The notes: generated from the sequence alone by a model not told the origin. DNA of 64,000 bases from Angiostrongylus vasorum (GCA_018806985.1 JADANN010000139.1:62001-126000); one strand, 5' to 3'; positions 26,001 through 38,104 are shown, counted from the first letter of the stretch. Made by a program: numbers and translations.

Positions 26001-28001
26001 ATGCTAAGGCAGGTGCGTTAAAGCACGAAAATCATCGACCCGAATTTTAGACGTCATATAAATGAATCCCACAAGAGATAATAGTTGATACCTGCCGAAG
26101 TTTGAAGAATACGATCCGCTTGGAGGATTCTTTGGGCAATTTTTGACTGCCTCGTCGGCCTTTCTCTCAAGTTCACAGCTTCTTGTCTAAACATTTGATC
26201 ACATTATTTATTTAAATATGACTTAATTTAGTTAAGATTCTTTTGCACTAAAACTCAGCTCACTGAATTACTGGCCAATAATCACGCTCACAAAGCTTTT
26301 TTGCTACTTATGAAGAACCCGGGTTCATAACAGCATGTGAACACTAACGATTTAGTAAGTCCCAGGACCGACTTTCTTTAAACATCGGAATCGATTAACC
26401 ATTCACTGCTTTTTTTGATGAGGAAGTACGATGTTGGTATAACAGCATTTATCAGTACACAATAACTGTGTTTGCGACGGTTTCGCGCTCTAAAGAGCTT
26501 AGAATGATCAAACTAGCATGCAATCTACTCCCAAACGCTCATAACCTCTGCAGAGAAAGCTTAACGTAAATTTTCATTCACCTAATAAACAGCTTCTTTT
26601 GAACATACACCGTTTTTTCTTGTTGTAAATCTTCCATTTATTTGGTGGAGATCAGTCGCATAGAATCTTACATGAGCGAGGAATGTCCTTGGCTCGTGTC
26701 CAAAAATCAGCCTGAGGTACGGTGTGATGTCACGAATAATTACAAAGCATTCCTCCATAAGGTTCATTTTTTGGACTTTCGTAATTATTCGGAAATGCTC
26801 CAAGTGTTTTATGCTCTGGTATCTTCGACTCCTGTGCGGGAAAAATGACTTCTACCTCAAAATCTTCTACGTCATATCTCTATGTCCTGTACGTATTTAG
26901 TGGAGTACTTGGTTCAACATTAACTTCACTGACTGAGTGTTCTTCTACATATATTTCGCCATTAAATTCACCCCAGAACACTCACAAGACATCAGCTAAA
27001 CCATACCCGAACTCATGCAATCACCGTTCTTGGCGTTAAGGCATACTATGCAATTTTTGCGTTGTGCATAGACGGTCATACAAGCACACACAAACTAGCT
27101 GACGTCTTAGAGTGTTCGCAGACACTTTAATCACTGTTACCGAATTCTCTAAATTTTATCCAAAACTTTAACGAGGAAAACTTTTAAAGCGTTTTTAATA
27201 ACTTCGAAAAAATCCAAAAATGAACCTCAGAAAGAAGTGCTTCGTGATCACGCGTGACCTAGCGCCACACCTCAGGCTGATTTTTGACCTGAGCTGAGCA
27301 AGTTCCTCGCCCATATAAAACTTTGTTCTTCTGGTAACCAAGAATAACTGTGGAGCTTACAAAAATCAAAAAGCTTAGTGTTTGGAGAAACCTGTTAACT
27401 AAGCGAATGAAATTTATCTGTAAAACCTTATCAGCTGAGCTTGTAAGTGGCCGGTTGAATGGATTGCTTGTCAATTGGACCTTTCCAGGCTCCGAATGAA
27501 GGCGAATAAATGCTGTAACAATGCTTGCCTGTCAAGAAGACGGTGATTTACTCACCACTTACATATTCACAAAGGATCCTTGAACCTACAGGTTTCCAAG
27601 TCCTTCTGTTATACCAACAGGCCAACTAGAGAGAAATTTGGATCGTTTTGAGAAAGGATTGGGTCGAAAGCAAAGGAGAGAAGTAATTTATTCGAAATAG
27701 AAAGGAATGCAAAAAAGAAAAAAAGATTATTTAAGCCGTGTGTCACAGTACCACTGTATTTAATCCACTCGCTTTACGAATTCCGTTATGAACTTCCAGT
27801 GTGTAGCTCTTTAAGGGTTCATCCGTTGTTCCATTGCAGCGTGTCATGGATTTCGTTGCAGGTTTAGTGGTAGTCATCGTAACATTTACTGGTGTTGTTG
27901 CTGTTGCTTCTGTTTTTGTTGTCGTTGCTGTTGATGTTGTTCCTGTTGTTGCTGTTGCTGCTGTCCATTTTCGTGTAGTGTTGTTTTCTTCTTGCGATTC
28001 A
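23072..28001 (-). CDS. CAP-domain (SCP/TAPS, ASP-like) secreted protein, tandem unit 4 (frame intact)
   Basis: The cleanest member. Exons: 28001-27752 (250 nt, acceptor CCTTCAG, Thr-rich linker then TDEPLKSYTLEVHNGIRK), 26186-26092 (95 nt; TRSCELERKADEA...NCP), 23329-23242 (88 nt; ASRVLRLWSCMGEFTK) and 23176-23072 (105 nt; MTKP...IGCSLEMC...VCFYGDP, stop TGA). All phases (0, 2, 0) join without correction, giving about 178 codons from the Thr-rich exon to the stop. A signal-peptide exon upstream of 28001 was not identified. Relative to standard CAP domains it keeps the HN..R helix, the C-x-LE helix and the VGC/CxY strands, but the GEN and HYTQMVW signatures are degenerate. Introns carry PLE ends and a GC-rich island. 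Confidence 0.8.
25158..25242. repeat. Short inverted repeat
   Basis: GGATCCATTAAGGTCTAAT at about 25158 returns as ATTAGACCTTAATGGATC at about 25223, about 20-base arms with a 46-base spacer. Could be a MITE core or a transcript hairpin. Confidence 0.7.
25370..25720. other. GC-rich island in a CAP unit 4 intron
   Basis: A ~350-base stretch, much richer in G+C and CpG than the AT-rich surroundings. It contains the internally repeated motif AACTCGTCCGCG or close variants (25457, 25477, near 25368) and related CGCGAAAACCGCG words. Two overlapping minus-strand frames of over 110 codons cross it, Arg-rich and without a domain. Probably a repeat or captured sequence. Confidence 0.5.
26600..26800 (-). 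mobile_element. Penelope-like element C-terminal remnant
   Basis: The minus-strand frame contains KMNLMEECFVIIRDITPYL, the conserved tail after the GIY-YIG endonuclease of nematode PLEs (pattern KMN..EEC..IT..L.PYL). No upstream domain remains. Confidence 0.6.
27190..27335 (+). mobile_element. Penelope-like element C-terminal remnant
   Basis: The plus-strand frame reads NPKMNLRKKCFVITRDLAP, then a DLS stop, matching the tail of the element at 44.9-45.7 kb and the one at 58.7 kb. It faces the minus-strand remnant at 26.6-26.8 kb. Confidence 0.6.
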
Positions 28002-28444
28002 CTGAAGGAATCCACTACTGATAATTGGGTCATACAGAAAAATCTACCTTTACTTCTCTCTTGTTTTCTATCATTTTTTTAGCACTCTCACGCCGATGTA
28101 ACCTCTGCCAAAAATGATTCCAGTGAACAAATTTCTACAGTACGTTCCAAAGTTTTAGCAGCGGGAACGTGCTTGACTGCGTCTGTAAAATACCCGCTAA
28201 AAAGATTTTACCTCTATTGAATCGAGCATTTGTTGGAGAATAATTCATTTCAGAATTTTCTCCCTAAATAGAAATCTCTTCGAAAGGCCCTCGAGGCTCT
28301 AAAAAACACTTGGCGCAATAGAAGTGTAGTTCATTTAGTAACCAAGAATGTTGTTTTCTGGGATCTGCACGTTGTCATGTTACTGGAAAGATCGGACACC
28401 GAAAAGAACTGATTAAGTGGAAATATATGATGAAAGACAACTCA

Positions 28445-28871
28445 CTAGTCACCGTACAAACACGCCATGACAGCGGTAGTTGACCCTCCGACGGTTTCAT
28501 TGCACATGACGAGTGAACAACCAACGACCGAAGTATTCGGGTGAATTATCTGCAAAGATTGAAAGCGCTTAATTTAAATTCTGTTTCTATAAAAGTTAAA
28601 CGGTACTATTTCATGTTCGGATCCACTCGACCATAATTGCATAACTTTCCTCGCTATGTGTGATTTGATTTGAGCACTGGTATTGAGGGCAATCCTGGAA
28701 GCACCATAATTGAAGCATGCCTATTGATTTCATCTGAGCTGATATTGATAGTTACTCAAGAAAAGTTTATTGGTACCGTCCGAAATTTACTGTTCCAGAG
28801 ATGTTGGGACGGTCCATTGGGCAGCTCTTGATTAATTCTTCTGCCTTCTTCTCCAGGTTACAGCTCCATGT
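28445..28871 (-). CDS. CAP-domain unit 5, partial and possibly non-functional
   Basis: Three exons with very short introns: 28871-28777 (95 nt; SCNLEKKAEELIKSCP), about 28715-28607 (longer than in other units; ARKVMQLWSSG) and 28549-28445 (105 nt; IIHP...VGCSLVMC...ACLYGD, stop). The family's Met at the start of the terminal exon is Ile. The middle exon has no AG acceptor in the phase the paralogues use: the base pair before it is TG. No Thr-rich/HN exon was found in the following several kilobases. A 5'-truncated or decaying member of the array is the best reading. Confidence 0.55.
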
Positions 28872-29145
28872 CTAAATTTGTCTAGCTATTTAAAGAGTTC
28901 CTAGAATTCATAGTGATATTTTTCCCTATTTGTTTTATTATGAAGACGGAAAGGTGAGAGCAGTAAGTGCTGACCGATCTCCGGAGGATGCCCCATGCAT
29001 TCTACTCCATTCTCTGCATCACAGAGTGTTTGAATACATACCTAGCTTTTACATTGGCCTGCGGTGAAGTATCGACGTATCAATTAAGTGTTTATTGTTC
29101 ACGGAGAAGGTGAAACCTAATACAAGACTGTGCAAGTTACAGGCA

Positions 29146-29149
<4 letters not shown>

Positions 29150-29191
<42 letters not shown>

Positions 29192-29195
29192 TAGA
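29150..29195. repeat. AT microsatellite
   Basis: About 40 bases of TA units next to the tail of a family A SINE. Confidence 0.9.
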
Positions 29196-29196
29196 G

Positions 29197-29455
29197 GAAA
29201 AAGCTTTCGCCGTTGATCAATTCCTGAGGGATACGCCGTGCATTCGACTTTGTTGGACGCGACAGAATCCATATCTGGCACTTAGAATTACTCGCAGTGG
29301 CCTGCCGATGTATCGAACCAGTGCTGTGATCCTCCGAGAAGAGTCTGGCACTAATTTTCCAACCCCGAAAGGGTGGAAGGTTTGGTAGGCCTGACAAGTG
29401 GGATCGATTTTCTGTGTATTTCACAGCGCCTCCAACCACTGCGCTACACGGACTC
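29197..29455 (-). repeat. tRNA-derived SINE, family A
   Basis: Reverse-orientation copy. A second, more degenerate fragment lies just upstream at about 28975-29090. Confidence 0.75.
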
Positions 29456-29606
29456 CGTCTGTATATGAAAAGCCTGAGTGGGTCGATGCCTAACCACGCT
29501 TATAATATTCGGTAGAATTGACTTTCCACTTCTATCTTAAAGATACTAATCGTTTTCTACGTTGTTTTTTGTGGTTCTTTAGGACAAATAACTATTCTTT
29601 ACAGTT

Positions 29607-29771
29607 CCTTACTGCATTCGAGAGACCATTGGATTTTTTTATAACATTCCTGCTTCAGGAAAGTTATGGGGTTCTCGTTGATTTCAAAAAGCCGTGGACC
29701 GTAGCAGAACAAACATTCGTTAAAGATGTGGTAGAAGTGTCAGAACTGAGAGATCCGAAGATAACTCATGT
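29607..29771 (+). CDS. Candidate coding exon, unknown gene
   Basis: An open segment with a good nematode acceptor (TATTCTTTACAG) and a plausible donor (CATGTCG|GTCAAG). It encodes about 55 residues of mixed, protein-like composition (FERPLDFFITFLLQES..., then VAEQTFVKDVVEVSELRDP). I do not recognise the family. It could belong with the candidate exon at 31.65-31.89 kb. Confidence 0.35.
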
Positions 29772-30623
29772 CGGTCAAGTTCATTTTTATTCCGTTTTAG
29801 TTTATTTCGTTCAACGTCAATTAATGTGCTGATTAGAGCACTTTTTTTTATTCGGTTCATTTCCGCGCACCCGTATTCCACCAAGGACTTCAGACTTCTT
29901 CTTGTGGGTTTGCTATTACTTCTGAATTCTAACCTCTTTCATTAATGTCGTTAAGTGTTCCTTAAGTAAATTTTACCTGGGATCCTAGCCCAACCTTGCT
30001 AAGGCTTTCCTTATAGGTTGATGTTTCCTTTCAGATTTATGTAAGCTTTTGATTTCGGAGATCTGGTTGAAATTCAGTCAAGACGAAAAGAGGAATTGAA
30101 GGACATCTACACCACTGCGCTCGTAAAGAAAAAAAATGGAACTTAATTAGATGTGGCAGCTACACGAAATTCGTTATAGGACCCTAAGTGTTAAAGAAAG
30201 CAGAAGAGAAATTATGCACAGTTGCGGTTAGTCGGAAGAATGTTAGATGAAACTAGTATATCATACTTTGTTTTGGCGGTTGTTTCTTTCCTTGCCTACT
30301 TATGCTTCAGAGAACTAACCACAGCATAGTATATTACAGGACAATAGTCGACGTCGGACCAGCGCATCCTCAAACGTTGAAGATCACAAGTGTTGACGAA
30401 TGAAATCAGCAAGGGTTCACTGTTTAACGAAATAATGCTCGTCAAGCCGTTTGAAAGATCTTATAACAAACTGCAGTGGCGCTTGAATGCTAAACTCTTA
30501 GATTTGATGGGGTTCAAGTGGATTAAGGAATCGGTCCAGTCTGATGTTCTCGGTCATCGTTTGGTAACAGAGCTTTGATCCATGGCAGAATAGCCAGGAA
30601 CCACCTTGTTCTCTAGAGGCCTA

Positions 30624-30713
30624 AACACACATGTACACACACACACGCACCCACGTACGCACGCACGCACGCACACACACACGCAACACGACACATGCGC
30701 GCGTACAATACAC

Positions 30714-30755
<42 letters not shown>
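30624..30755. repeat. CA/CGCA then TA microsatellites
   Basis: An ACACAC/CGCA tract followed by about 40 bases of TA units. His/Thr- and Ile/Tyr-rich frames across it are artefacts. Confidence 0.95.
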
Positions 30756-30760
<5 letters not shown>

Positions 30761-31080
30761 AAAAAGCAAAGTAAAACGAAAGCTGTTCGTTGGTATCCAG
30801 TGGAAAATTCAATAAATGGAATTCATACCATGTTCTTCGTCGGTTGTTCGGCTACGATTTTAAGATACATATGATAATCTAGTAACTCGTTTCTCATAGA
30901 ATTGTCCTGTGGCTTCCTGCAGTCGAGGTCTTAAATAATGTTCATAACTTTTAATGTCACAAAATGCTGAATTTTTTCGCGACGGGTATCCAGCAACGAA
31001 AAAATGTTACAAGAACCAAGGTTGCACTGCAGTTTTTCCAAGCACTAACACTTGAAGAAACTAGTCTTTTTGTCTTACCA

Positions 31081-31151
31081 GGACCGATGGCAACAGATAA
31101 TCTTGCAGCCATCGTAACCAGGAGCTTCAGAACGTAGCCACCAAATAACAT
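31081..31151 (-). CDS. Possible signal-peptide first exon
   Basis: Minus-strand ATG at 31151 begins a hydrophobic MLFGGYVLKLLVTMAARL-type leader that reaches a donor (CCTG|GTAAGA) at about 31080. It lies upstream of CAP unit 5 on the same strand, but the donor phase (1) does not fit the phase the CAP first exons need, so ownership is uncertain. Confidence 0.3.
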
Positions 31152-31649
31152 GTGTCAGACGAATTGTGATGAAGAATTCTAACATTGAATAGCCAACCAA
31201 AGACTATTAAAACGAACGAAAGTCTGAAAAAAAAGCACTGTGAACTTCGCTAATGAGTCGATCGATGGTCATGTTTGTATTTCACCACAGTCGAAGAAAC
31301 CATTAGAGGACTAGTTGGCGAGCAGAAACTTCCACGTTTCGATGATTGTAATCCGATCAGTCCATAACATAATCGTTATAACCGGTACGGCTAAACCTGT
31401 ATCGTTTAGGGAAAGTTTTTTTACTGGAGTCCTACTCTTCTATAGATATCCCACCAGCATCCATCCGACCTTCTCATATCTTATCACAATAATCATCACT
31501 CAGTGCTTTGTGCGAGTATGGCGTTTTTTTTCCTACTAAGCGCCACTGCTGCTCATTGAACCCACTCTGCTACAGGAAAATGAACGATATGTGCCAAACA
31601 CTTCAAAGAAGTCATTCTATTTTTACCGCTTTTAACGTTTGAGTAGCCA

Positions 31650-31888
31650 CAACGAAAGCTTCTCTGGCTCTTCCAGAACCGCTTTACTCACTACTGAGTT
31701 TCCAGATGGAAATACAGAGCTTTGCTTTCTGAGCAGCCGCACTGGAGGATTATCAAAATTCCAACGGTACATTATAGTTCGATGGTCAGATGCACTCCAG
31801 CCGCGATGGCTAATATTTGAATTAATGGAAACTTTACCAAAATTCTCTGCTAACAAAACTTGGCATTGTACACTTCCTTCGGCAGGTG
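31650..31888 (+). CDS. Candidate coding exon, unknown gene
   Basis: About 80 codons open on plus, ending at a possible donor (TCGGCAG|GTGTGG). Residue pattern RYIIVRWSDALQPRWLIFEL is protein-like, but no family is recognised. The opposite strand is open too, so coding is not proven. Confidence 0.3.
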
Positions 31889-32149
31889 TGGCTCCCTCTC
31901 CCCTCATTTAGTATTTATTAATATATTAGTACCTGCGACATATCCCGTGAAAGTGAAAATTGAATTTAATGTGAGGCACTTCTGGTGAGATGAAGGATGC
32001 CGAACACACTTATTTTGCTCTCTCTCGTCTCAATATTGAAAGATTGAATTAGGAATTGGAATGAATTCCCTCATCGATAAGCTAACACTGGATTGATAAG
32101 CAATTTTATTCAACTGGAAAGTGAAACGTCGGGAGGAAGTTACATAGCA

Positions 32150-33330
32150 TTAGCCGAACACTTCAACTTCGACCAGACCCTTAGGGATGCAGCGTGCATT
32201 CGATTTCGATTTTATTAGGCATCACAGAGGTGATTGAACGTAGGGGTTTGCCTATACAGTGACTTGTGGAGATATTCCGATGTGTCATCTCAATGTTTTC
32301 TACCGTACCGTGCAAGTCTGATGAAATTTGCTTGCTTCGGTTAAAGGTAAGACTTGGCTTGACGTAGCCGCAAGATTGAACCTACGAGCACGTGTGTATT
32401 GAGGGTATCATTTAGTACTGCGCTATATGGAATTCGTGAAAGTGACAACAACATATCCAAAAATATTGACCACCTTCTTGTGTTCAAGTGTTGAATAAAA
32501 AATAATAGCACTTTTGTAAACTGGTCCACATTTAAGCACAGCGTGTAGAACCAATGCCTTTTTTTTGATTGATAAGCTAACACGTGGTTGCTATGAATTT
32601 ATTCCGCTAACGTTTCGGCAAAGTCGCTCTCTTCGAAGGGACGATGATAGGAGTTGAATGTCCACAGCAATGGTTTCCTCTTGGGATGTGGAACTTCGTA
32701 GTCACATGGAGTCGTGTTCAGTAGAGTGTGGCACCGCTGTAAAGATTCGACTCAATGAGACTAAGAAGACTCTCATCGAGAGAAGGAACGGCCAGCAACA
32801 ATAGACACAAATTTTTCCGGCTCTGAAAAAAAGCGAAGACGCCGATCCGAATGGAAAGTACGTAACAATCCCTCGCTTTAGTTTATTAGTGAAGAAAAAA
32901 TTAACAACACTTCACAAACTTCTCCATGGATTGTATCTAAGTCGACAAAAAACTATCAGAACGAAGCAGCTTCCATTTCTTCTCCAACGAAGAGCCCACA
33001 TGAAAAGCGTCCGGCCGTTTCGGAACGTGCTCACTACTGCAAATACCCGATTACTAACGAATGGACCCAACCTACACTACCACTTAAGCTGCTTGATATT
33101 GTAAGAATACGATGACGGTGTAGATTTTTTTTTGATGTTTTACTTATATTACCTATATTGCCCAAGAGAGTAGTATGTCTTATATTTGCTGCTACAATAG
33201 GGTAATACACTCGATCCTAGTTGTTCCTATTGCTCTGGCCGATTGAAAAGCTTAGAGGAGACCGTTACAATTCTTTATTGTGGTTAGCGTTTCGGTGATT
33301 GCGCTAGCCATATTCTTTAAAGCAAGCAAT
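32150..33330. repeat. Repeat-rich stretch with PLE-end and SINE fragments
   Basis: About 32150-32420 is a degenerate family A SINE in reverse. About 32580-32640 (CTAACGTTTCGGCAAAGTCGC then TCTCTTCGAAGG) is a diverged PLE terminal block. About 33275-33310 has a related GTTTCGGTGATTGCG. No gene seen. Confidence 0.45.
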
Positions 33331-33938
33331 GATGATTAAGTGGAGTGTACACCTCTTTCCTCTCACGACATGGGTCTTCATAGTCGGCACGTCGACTGAT
33401 ATCAGCTCAAGTCACGCAGAGTGCAGCATTGTGGGATGAATTAGCGTAATCTTGCACTCCCATATTATACAGTACGGTTCATAATGTTGGAGTGAACTGA
33501 GCTCACTTGTAAGCCCTATTCATAAAAAATAATTTCGGTTGGCAATCGATATTAAACGGTTCTGTATTCTAGAATATGGCCTTACTGTGGACACAGCTCT
33601 TGGGGTCCAGTTCTGATGACAGTCTAACGCCGTCACGTCTTTTATTTCTTGGTTCACCATGAAAGCTGTAACAGTTACATTTCTGGATGCAGTCTTTCTC
33701 CGCGAATAGGTACAATCTCTCTACTAATTCGTCCACTCAAACATGGTGTGCCTTAGCTCACTCTACTTTCTGCTTCTACACTGGGACAACTGAAACTGGA
33801 TGCAAAAAAAGAGTTGATTTCACTCTTCTTCTCCATCAAAGTACCTGTTGCACGCCCAGTAGCAATAGCAAGTGGAGACGATACATTTATAATTGACTCG
33901 ACAAAGAAGGACGGTAATCGTCAAGGTCAAGAGAAATT

Positions 33939-33944
33939 TTTATT
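33939..33944 (-). terminator. Poly(A) signal
   Basis: AATAAA on the minus strand, 26 bases after the stop codon of the membrane-protein exon at 33970-34087. Confidence 0.6.
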
Positions 33945-33969
33945 ACCACATAAACTTGTCAATAAGCTC

Positions 33970-34087
33970 CTATCCTTCAAATAACAAGAACAGGCCATAA
34001 AGTGCACATGACAAGGCGACAATAACCAAGCCCAATCCGATTATGGATGCAATATCGGGAAAAATCTGACGAATCACCGTTATATTT
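33970..34087 (-). CDS. 3'-terminal exon of a membrane protein, family unknown
   Basis: Minus-strand exon with acceptor (CTTCATAG) and stop TAG at 33972-33970. It encodes about 38 residues: a polar lead, one strong transmembrane helix (ASIIGLGLVIVALSCALYGL) and a three-residue tail ending FEG. With the poly(A) signal just downstream, this looks like a real last exon. The upstream exons must lie above 34.5 kb beyond the palindrome; minus-strand candidates at 35.74-35.90 and 37.76-37.99 kb cannot be joined with confidence. Confidence 0.5.
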
Positions 34088-34112
34088 CTATGAAGGATAA
34101 AAGGATAAAAGT

Positions 34113-34471
34113 ACAACGATGCTGAGATATTTGCAAAACTCCGGACCGCAGGTGTCTGCGGTGGGGAACGAACGCGCTATTGTCCTTTCCGGGTAGTAGC
34201 GCGTTCACCACCACACCATGCGGGTCCTTCGTTTCGCCTGTCTCTCAGCTAGTTCTTATCGACCTGTGCCGTCAGCAATTACCTGTCAACGGGACCCCGT
34301 TCAGCAATCTGACGGCACAGGTCGATAAGAACTAGCTGAGAGACAGGCGAAACGAAGGACCCGCATGGTGTGGTGGTGAACGCGCTACTCCCCGGAAAGG
34401 ACAATAGCGCGTTCGTTCCCCACCGCAGACACCTGCGGTCCGGAGTTTTGCAAATATCTCAGCATCGTTGT
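34113..34471. repeat. Near-perfect palindrome built from SINE family C
   Basis: Left arm 34113-34275 and right arm 34309-34471 are equal in length (163 bases) and reverse complementary. By eye I find one mismatch, in the CTTTCCGGG[T/G]AGTAGC region; the spacer is 33 bases. Each arm contains the tRNA-like family C head (A-box-like GTGTGGTGGTGAACGCG, B-box-like GCGTTCGTTCCCC). Confidence 0.9.
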
Positions 34472-34536
34472 AGTTATATTTCGCATTGTACCCCTGCCAT
34501 TAAAAATAGTAGGCAGTAAATAAAACGGTAAACAAA

Positions 34537-34810
34537 AGGATAAAGCTCTCGGCATTTATCAATCCCTGGGTGATGCGCCACGAATTCGACTTCACTAAGC
34601 ACCGTTGGAGGTGATTGAATGCATATATGGCCTTTACAATGACTCGCCGTGGCTTACCGATGTATCGAACCAGTGCTGCTATCCTCCCAGACAAGTCTGG
34701 TACCAATTTGCCGACCCCGGAGGGATGCAGGGCTTGGTGGGCCAATGGGCGCAAGGGTCGATTCCACGTGTGTCGCTGTGGCGTCCCCAACCACTGTGCC
34801 ACACTGCGCG
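34537..34810 (-). repeat. tRNA-derived SINE, family A
   Basis: Reverse copy immediately to the right of the palindrome; full body with CAGACAAGTCTGGTACCAAT. Confidence 0.85.
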
Positions 34811-35326
34811 ACGACGAGTGGAGTACTCACAGGCACCCACCCACCCGGAGTGGTCGATGCTCTGTGTGCGAAAGTCCCTGGACCCGTGGCGGAAAGGACC
34901 GTCCCCCCAGGGGGTGACCGTGAATGAGTAGTCGTAGAAAAGTTACGCTTCTATAGGTGGAAGAAATGCTTAGTGCGTCTTGATAGCAACTGATAGAAAA
35001 TGCTGTTAATGAGTGGAATCTACAAGATGACAAATACAGACAGTAGGAAGATCGATGATTTAGTAGTGAAATTTCTATTGATGGTCTGAGAAGAAAAAGA
35101 ATGATTCTAGCGTTTTCCTTCTCACAAGCAGAAATGAGTTATTTAACAGGTAAAAGAAGTTTAGACAAGTAATATAGACATTATGCAAGAACTCAGATTA
35201 GTGGAATAGGTCTTTTTCGGTCATCTGAACGGGTTGCTCCTAATGAATCGGATTTGCTTGGTTTACGAAACGATATTCTATCTAATCTTGGGCTTATCAA
35301 GGTTAGATAAAATTTGAATTCGTAGA

Positions 35327-35720
35327 ATGTCATGCCTCCCAACGGTTTCCCGCCTATACGTGGCTGGGAGGTGTTCCTCGGTGTCGGACTGCGATCTACA
35401 GCTGGAGGATTCATCCGCTTCCGCCCAGTCGTCCAAGCTGAGAAGGAGTCCGGCGTTTCCATCAGGAAGTCTAGCTAGAGTAAACCTATACCATGATCCA
35501 CTACCGTCCTGGTATTAAACTAGTTGCATAGTGGTAAATCTCCATCTAATCCGCAAAAGGTGGTGACTGCCTGTGGTGGTGACGACCTGGGACAGACTTT
35601 GGCCAGGCTGACCTCGGAGCTCCAAAGAAACAATGGCTAAACCAGCAAAACTCCGAAAAATGGAAATCATCCTGGACACCACACAACCAGTGAGACGGGC
35701 CGTCCAAGTATCCAAGTAAG
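35327..35720 (+). repeat. Dispersed repeat, family B (SINE-like)
   Basis: Full-length copy, ends TCCAAGTATCCAAGTAAG, which shows the AAGTA-type tail. Confidence 0.85.
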
Positions 35721-35739
35721 CATTTTATCTAACTACTGC

Positions 35740-35905
35740 CTTCATATTCGGCCATGTTCAACGATCTTTGATGCACGCCTTCAGAAGGAAAGGTGTCATC
35801 AAGATTTTTATTGCTACGATAGCGATCCTTCCCAGTAAACACCAATAGACCATGTAGTTTTAAAACATTCCAGACCACATAAATTGTTTTAACTTCTACT
35901 ACGGG
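35740..35905 (-). other. Weak candidate exon
   Basis: Minus-strand open segment (VKTIYVVWNVLKLHGLLVF..., then a polar tail ending at a stop just before a family B repeat). Protein-like composition, no recognised domain, no confident acceptor. Confidence 0.2.
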
Positions 35906-36394
35906 GAAGCGCACAGTGGCATTGATAAATTTGTGCCAGTTCTCCCTTTTTGATTCTTTGTTTGAAGGCTTTCGCCATGCTTCGTATATTCAATTAATAG
36001 CATTCCAACCGCGAATCTTACATCTTGCTTCAACTGTTTTCTATTTAGAATGAGATTTCCCACACCTTTCCTACACGCAAGGGCTGTCTACACATCATAA
36101 TTTACATAAATTGTTCTTCGGACGAGTTGGGGTTCATCTTGCAGCGATGCTTTATGGAATGTAAGAATAGAGTAACATACAAGACTGTTACTAATGAGAT
36201 GCTTGTATGGTTCCCTGGGAGATTATGGGACGCTTTTTTCTAGCGAGGCATGTCTTCAATTCGCGTAGCGCTGGGATAAATTACGCCTTGTAAAATATGA
36301 TCGGTAGCGAAATTTAGACGTCTTGACGGGTGTGACAATGACAATTGAAGTTGATTATTAGTTTTTGGTGTGAAATTTCGTTCCATAGCATAAG

Positions 36395-36490
36395 TAGCGA
36401 CGCGAGAAGCGCTGTGGTTAGAGATCTTTCACAATAAACGCATCAAAGACGCTGGTTCGTCTCCCTATGGCGCCTACCGAGCCACTAGGC
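36395..36490 (+). repeat. tRNA-like SINE head
   Basis: GCGCTGTGGTTAGAG (A-box-like) and GCTGGTTCGTCTCCC (B-box-like) about 35 bases apart. No intact cloverleaf, so a SINE relic rather than a tRNA gene. Confidence 0.4.
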
Positions 36491-37559
36491 CTTTATTTTG
36501 GCGATTGCGTGTTTAGTGTCAAACTTACTGCTACTTGTCCCTCACATCTACTTAGCTTTACGACTGCTCATGATAAGCACCTCAAAGTGCTCTAGCAAGG
36601 TATGATTTCAAGAAGGACCAACTTAACAAACAGTGGACGATGTTTATGGAGAAAGAAAAGTTCTGAATGAATTTCGAGGAGCTTCGTACATGCAAAGCAG
36701 CAGACGATTGGAAGTGTTGAGATTCCTAGAATATGTGACGAAGAATCATCTAAATGAGAAATGAAATAACAAGTACGCCGAAGTTCGACTTTTTGACCAA
36801 CTTAGCCTTCAGTCTTTTTAGAGTACAGTTCCTCTTGATATTGCTTCAATTCTTCGTTAAGAACCACTTTGTTTCTTGTTACACTCTGTTTTAAATTACT
36901 GTGTCTACGGAATAGACATAATCACATGTCCACGATGATGCTGAGATATTTGAAAAACTCGGACCATAAGCCAGATTCAACTCTGCGATTGTCCTTTCTG
37001 AGGGCTCACGTGCTACCCACTGCACGAACTGACATCCTTGCCTCAAAAAATATCTCAGCTATGCTTTAAACCTACCTATTGGATCATTAACCACCAGTCA
37101 ACGGAAATGATTTGGGTAGCACAAATATATATTGCTCTTGTCCACCACAGTTCATTTCTGTTCACGAGTGATCGTTGACGGCACAGATGGAGTTAAAGCA
37201 TGGCTGAGAGGAAAGCGAGGCAAAGGCCGCGATGGAGCTACAGGGGAAAATGTGACCCTCCGGAAAAGGTAATCGCATTTTCGAAGCCCAATAGGGGTTC
37301 CGAATTTTGCTCATATCCCTTCATCATTGTGGTTCTATATCATGCCATTCCATGTAAAACGATTAGGCTGCAAATAAAAGTTAAGACATAATCTTACGTG
37401 CTCAGCACCGAGACTTTCTCGAAGCCAGAATTGTCTGTGAAACAACTAATAGAGTTTTCAATGAACGCGAACGATAACCTTCCGATCGAAACTACACATC
37501 TCCACCTCTGTTCTTCACCTCTTCCGTGGTCGATCACAAAGGAGCTCAGGAACATACAT

Positions 37560-37755
37560 ATAAAGGATAAAGTTCTCAGCGTTGGTCAATCCCTTACCGA
37601 TGTATCCAACCAGTGCTACTATCCTCCCAGACAAGTCTGGTACCAATTTGCCGAACCCGGAGGAATGAAAGGGCTGGTGAGACATGGGCAGGTGGATGGA
37701 TTCCACGTATGTGTTGTAGCGGCTCCTCCAATCACTGCGCCACAAGAGCCTTTTG
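37560..37755 (-). repeat. tRNA-derived SINE, family A, internally deleted
   Basis: Tail and head present, but the middle (the GACTTCATTAAGC...GACTCGCGGTGG portion) is missing, so CAATCCCTTACCGATGTATC joins directly. Confidence 0.75.
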
Positions 37756-38104
37756 CAACGCACATAACTGAAGGTATTCTGTTAGAAAGCAGACTGATGA
37801 AACTGCTCCATGGTAAAATTGTGTTTCTCCAGGTTTTCCTGGGAACATGTGGAGTATGGGAAACACGAACATCATCCTGAATAAAAAAGTAAATGATAGC
37901 ATCTGCCTTTTCAAGGACAATGAAAACCAATCCTGAAATGCAACACGGTATTTCGTTTTTGATTGCACTCTTTGATCCATTTCGATCCACGGAACAACAT
38001 TATACATGCAAATCACAGCATATGTTTAGAACGTCTTCTGCCTGAGACGAATTTGCCAGTTATGCCACATCGAGTGACATTATAGGCTAAAAAAGGCATT
38101 AGAG

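Noticed and set aside
34537..34931. Overlapping frames of 92-108 codons
   Set aside because: All cross a family A SINE; similar frames occur at every copy.
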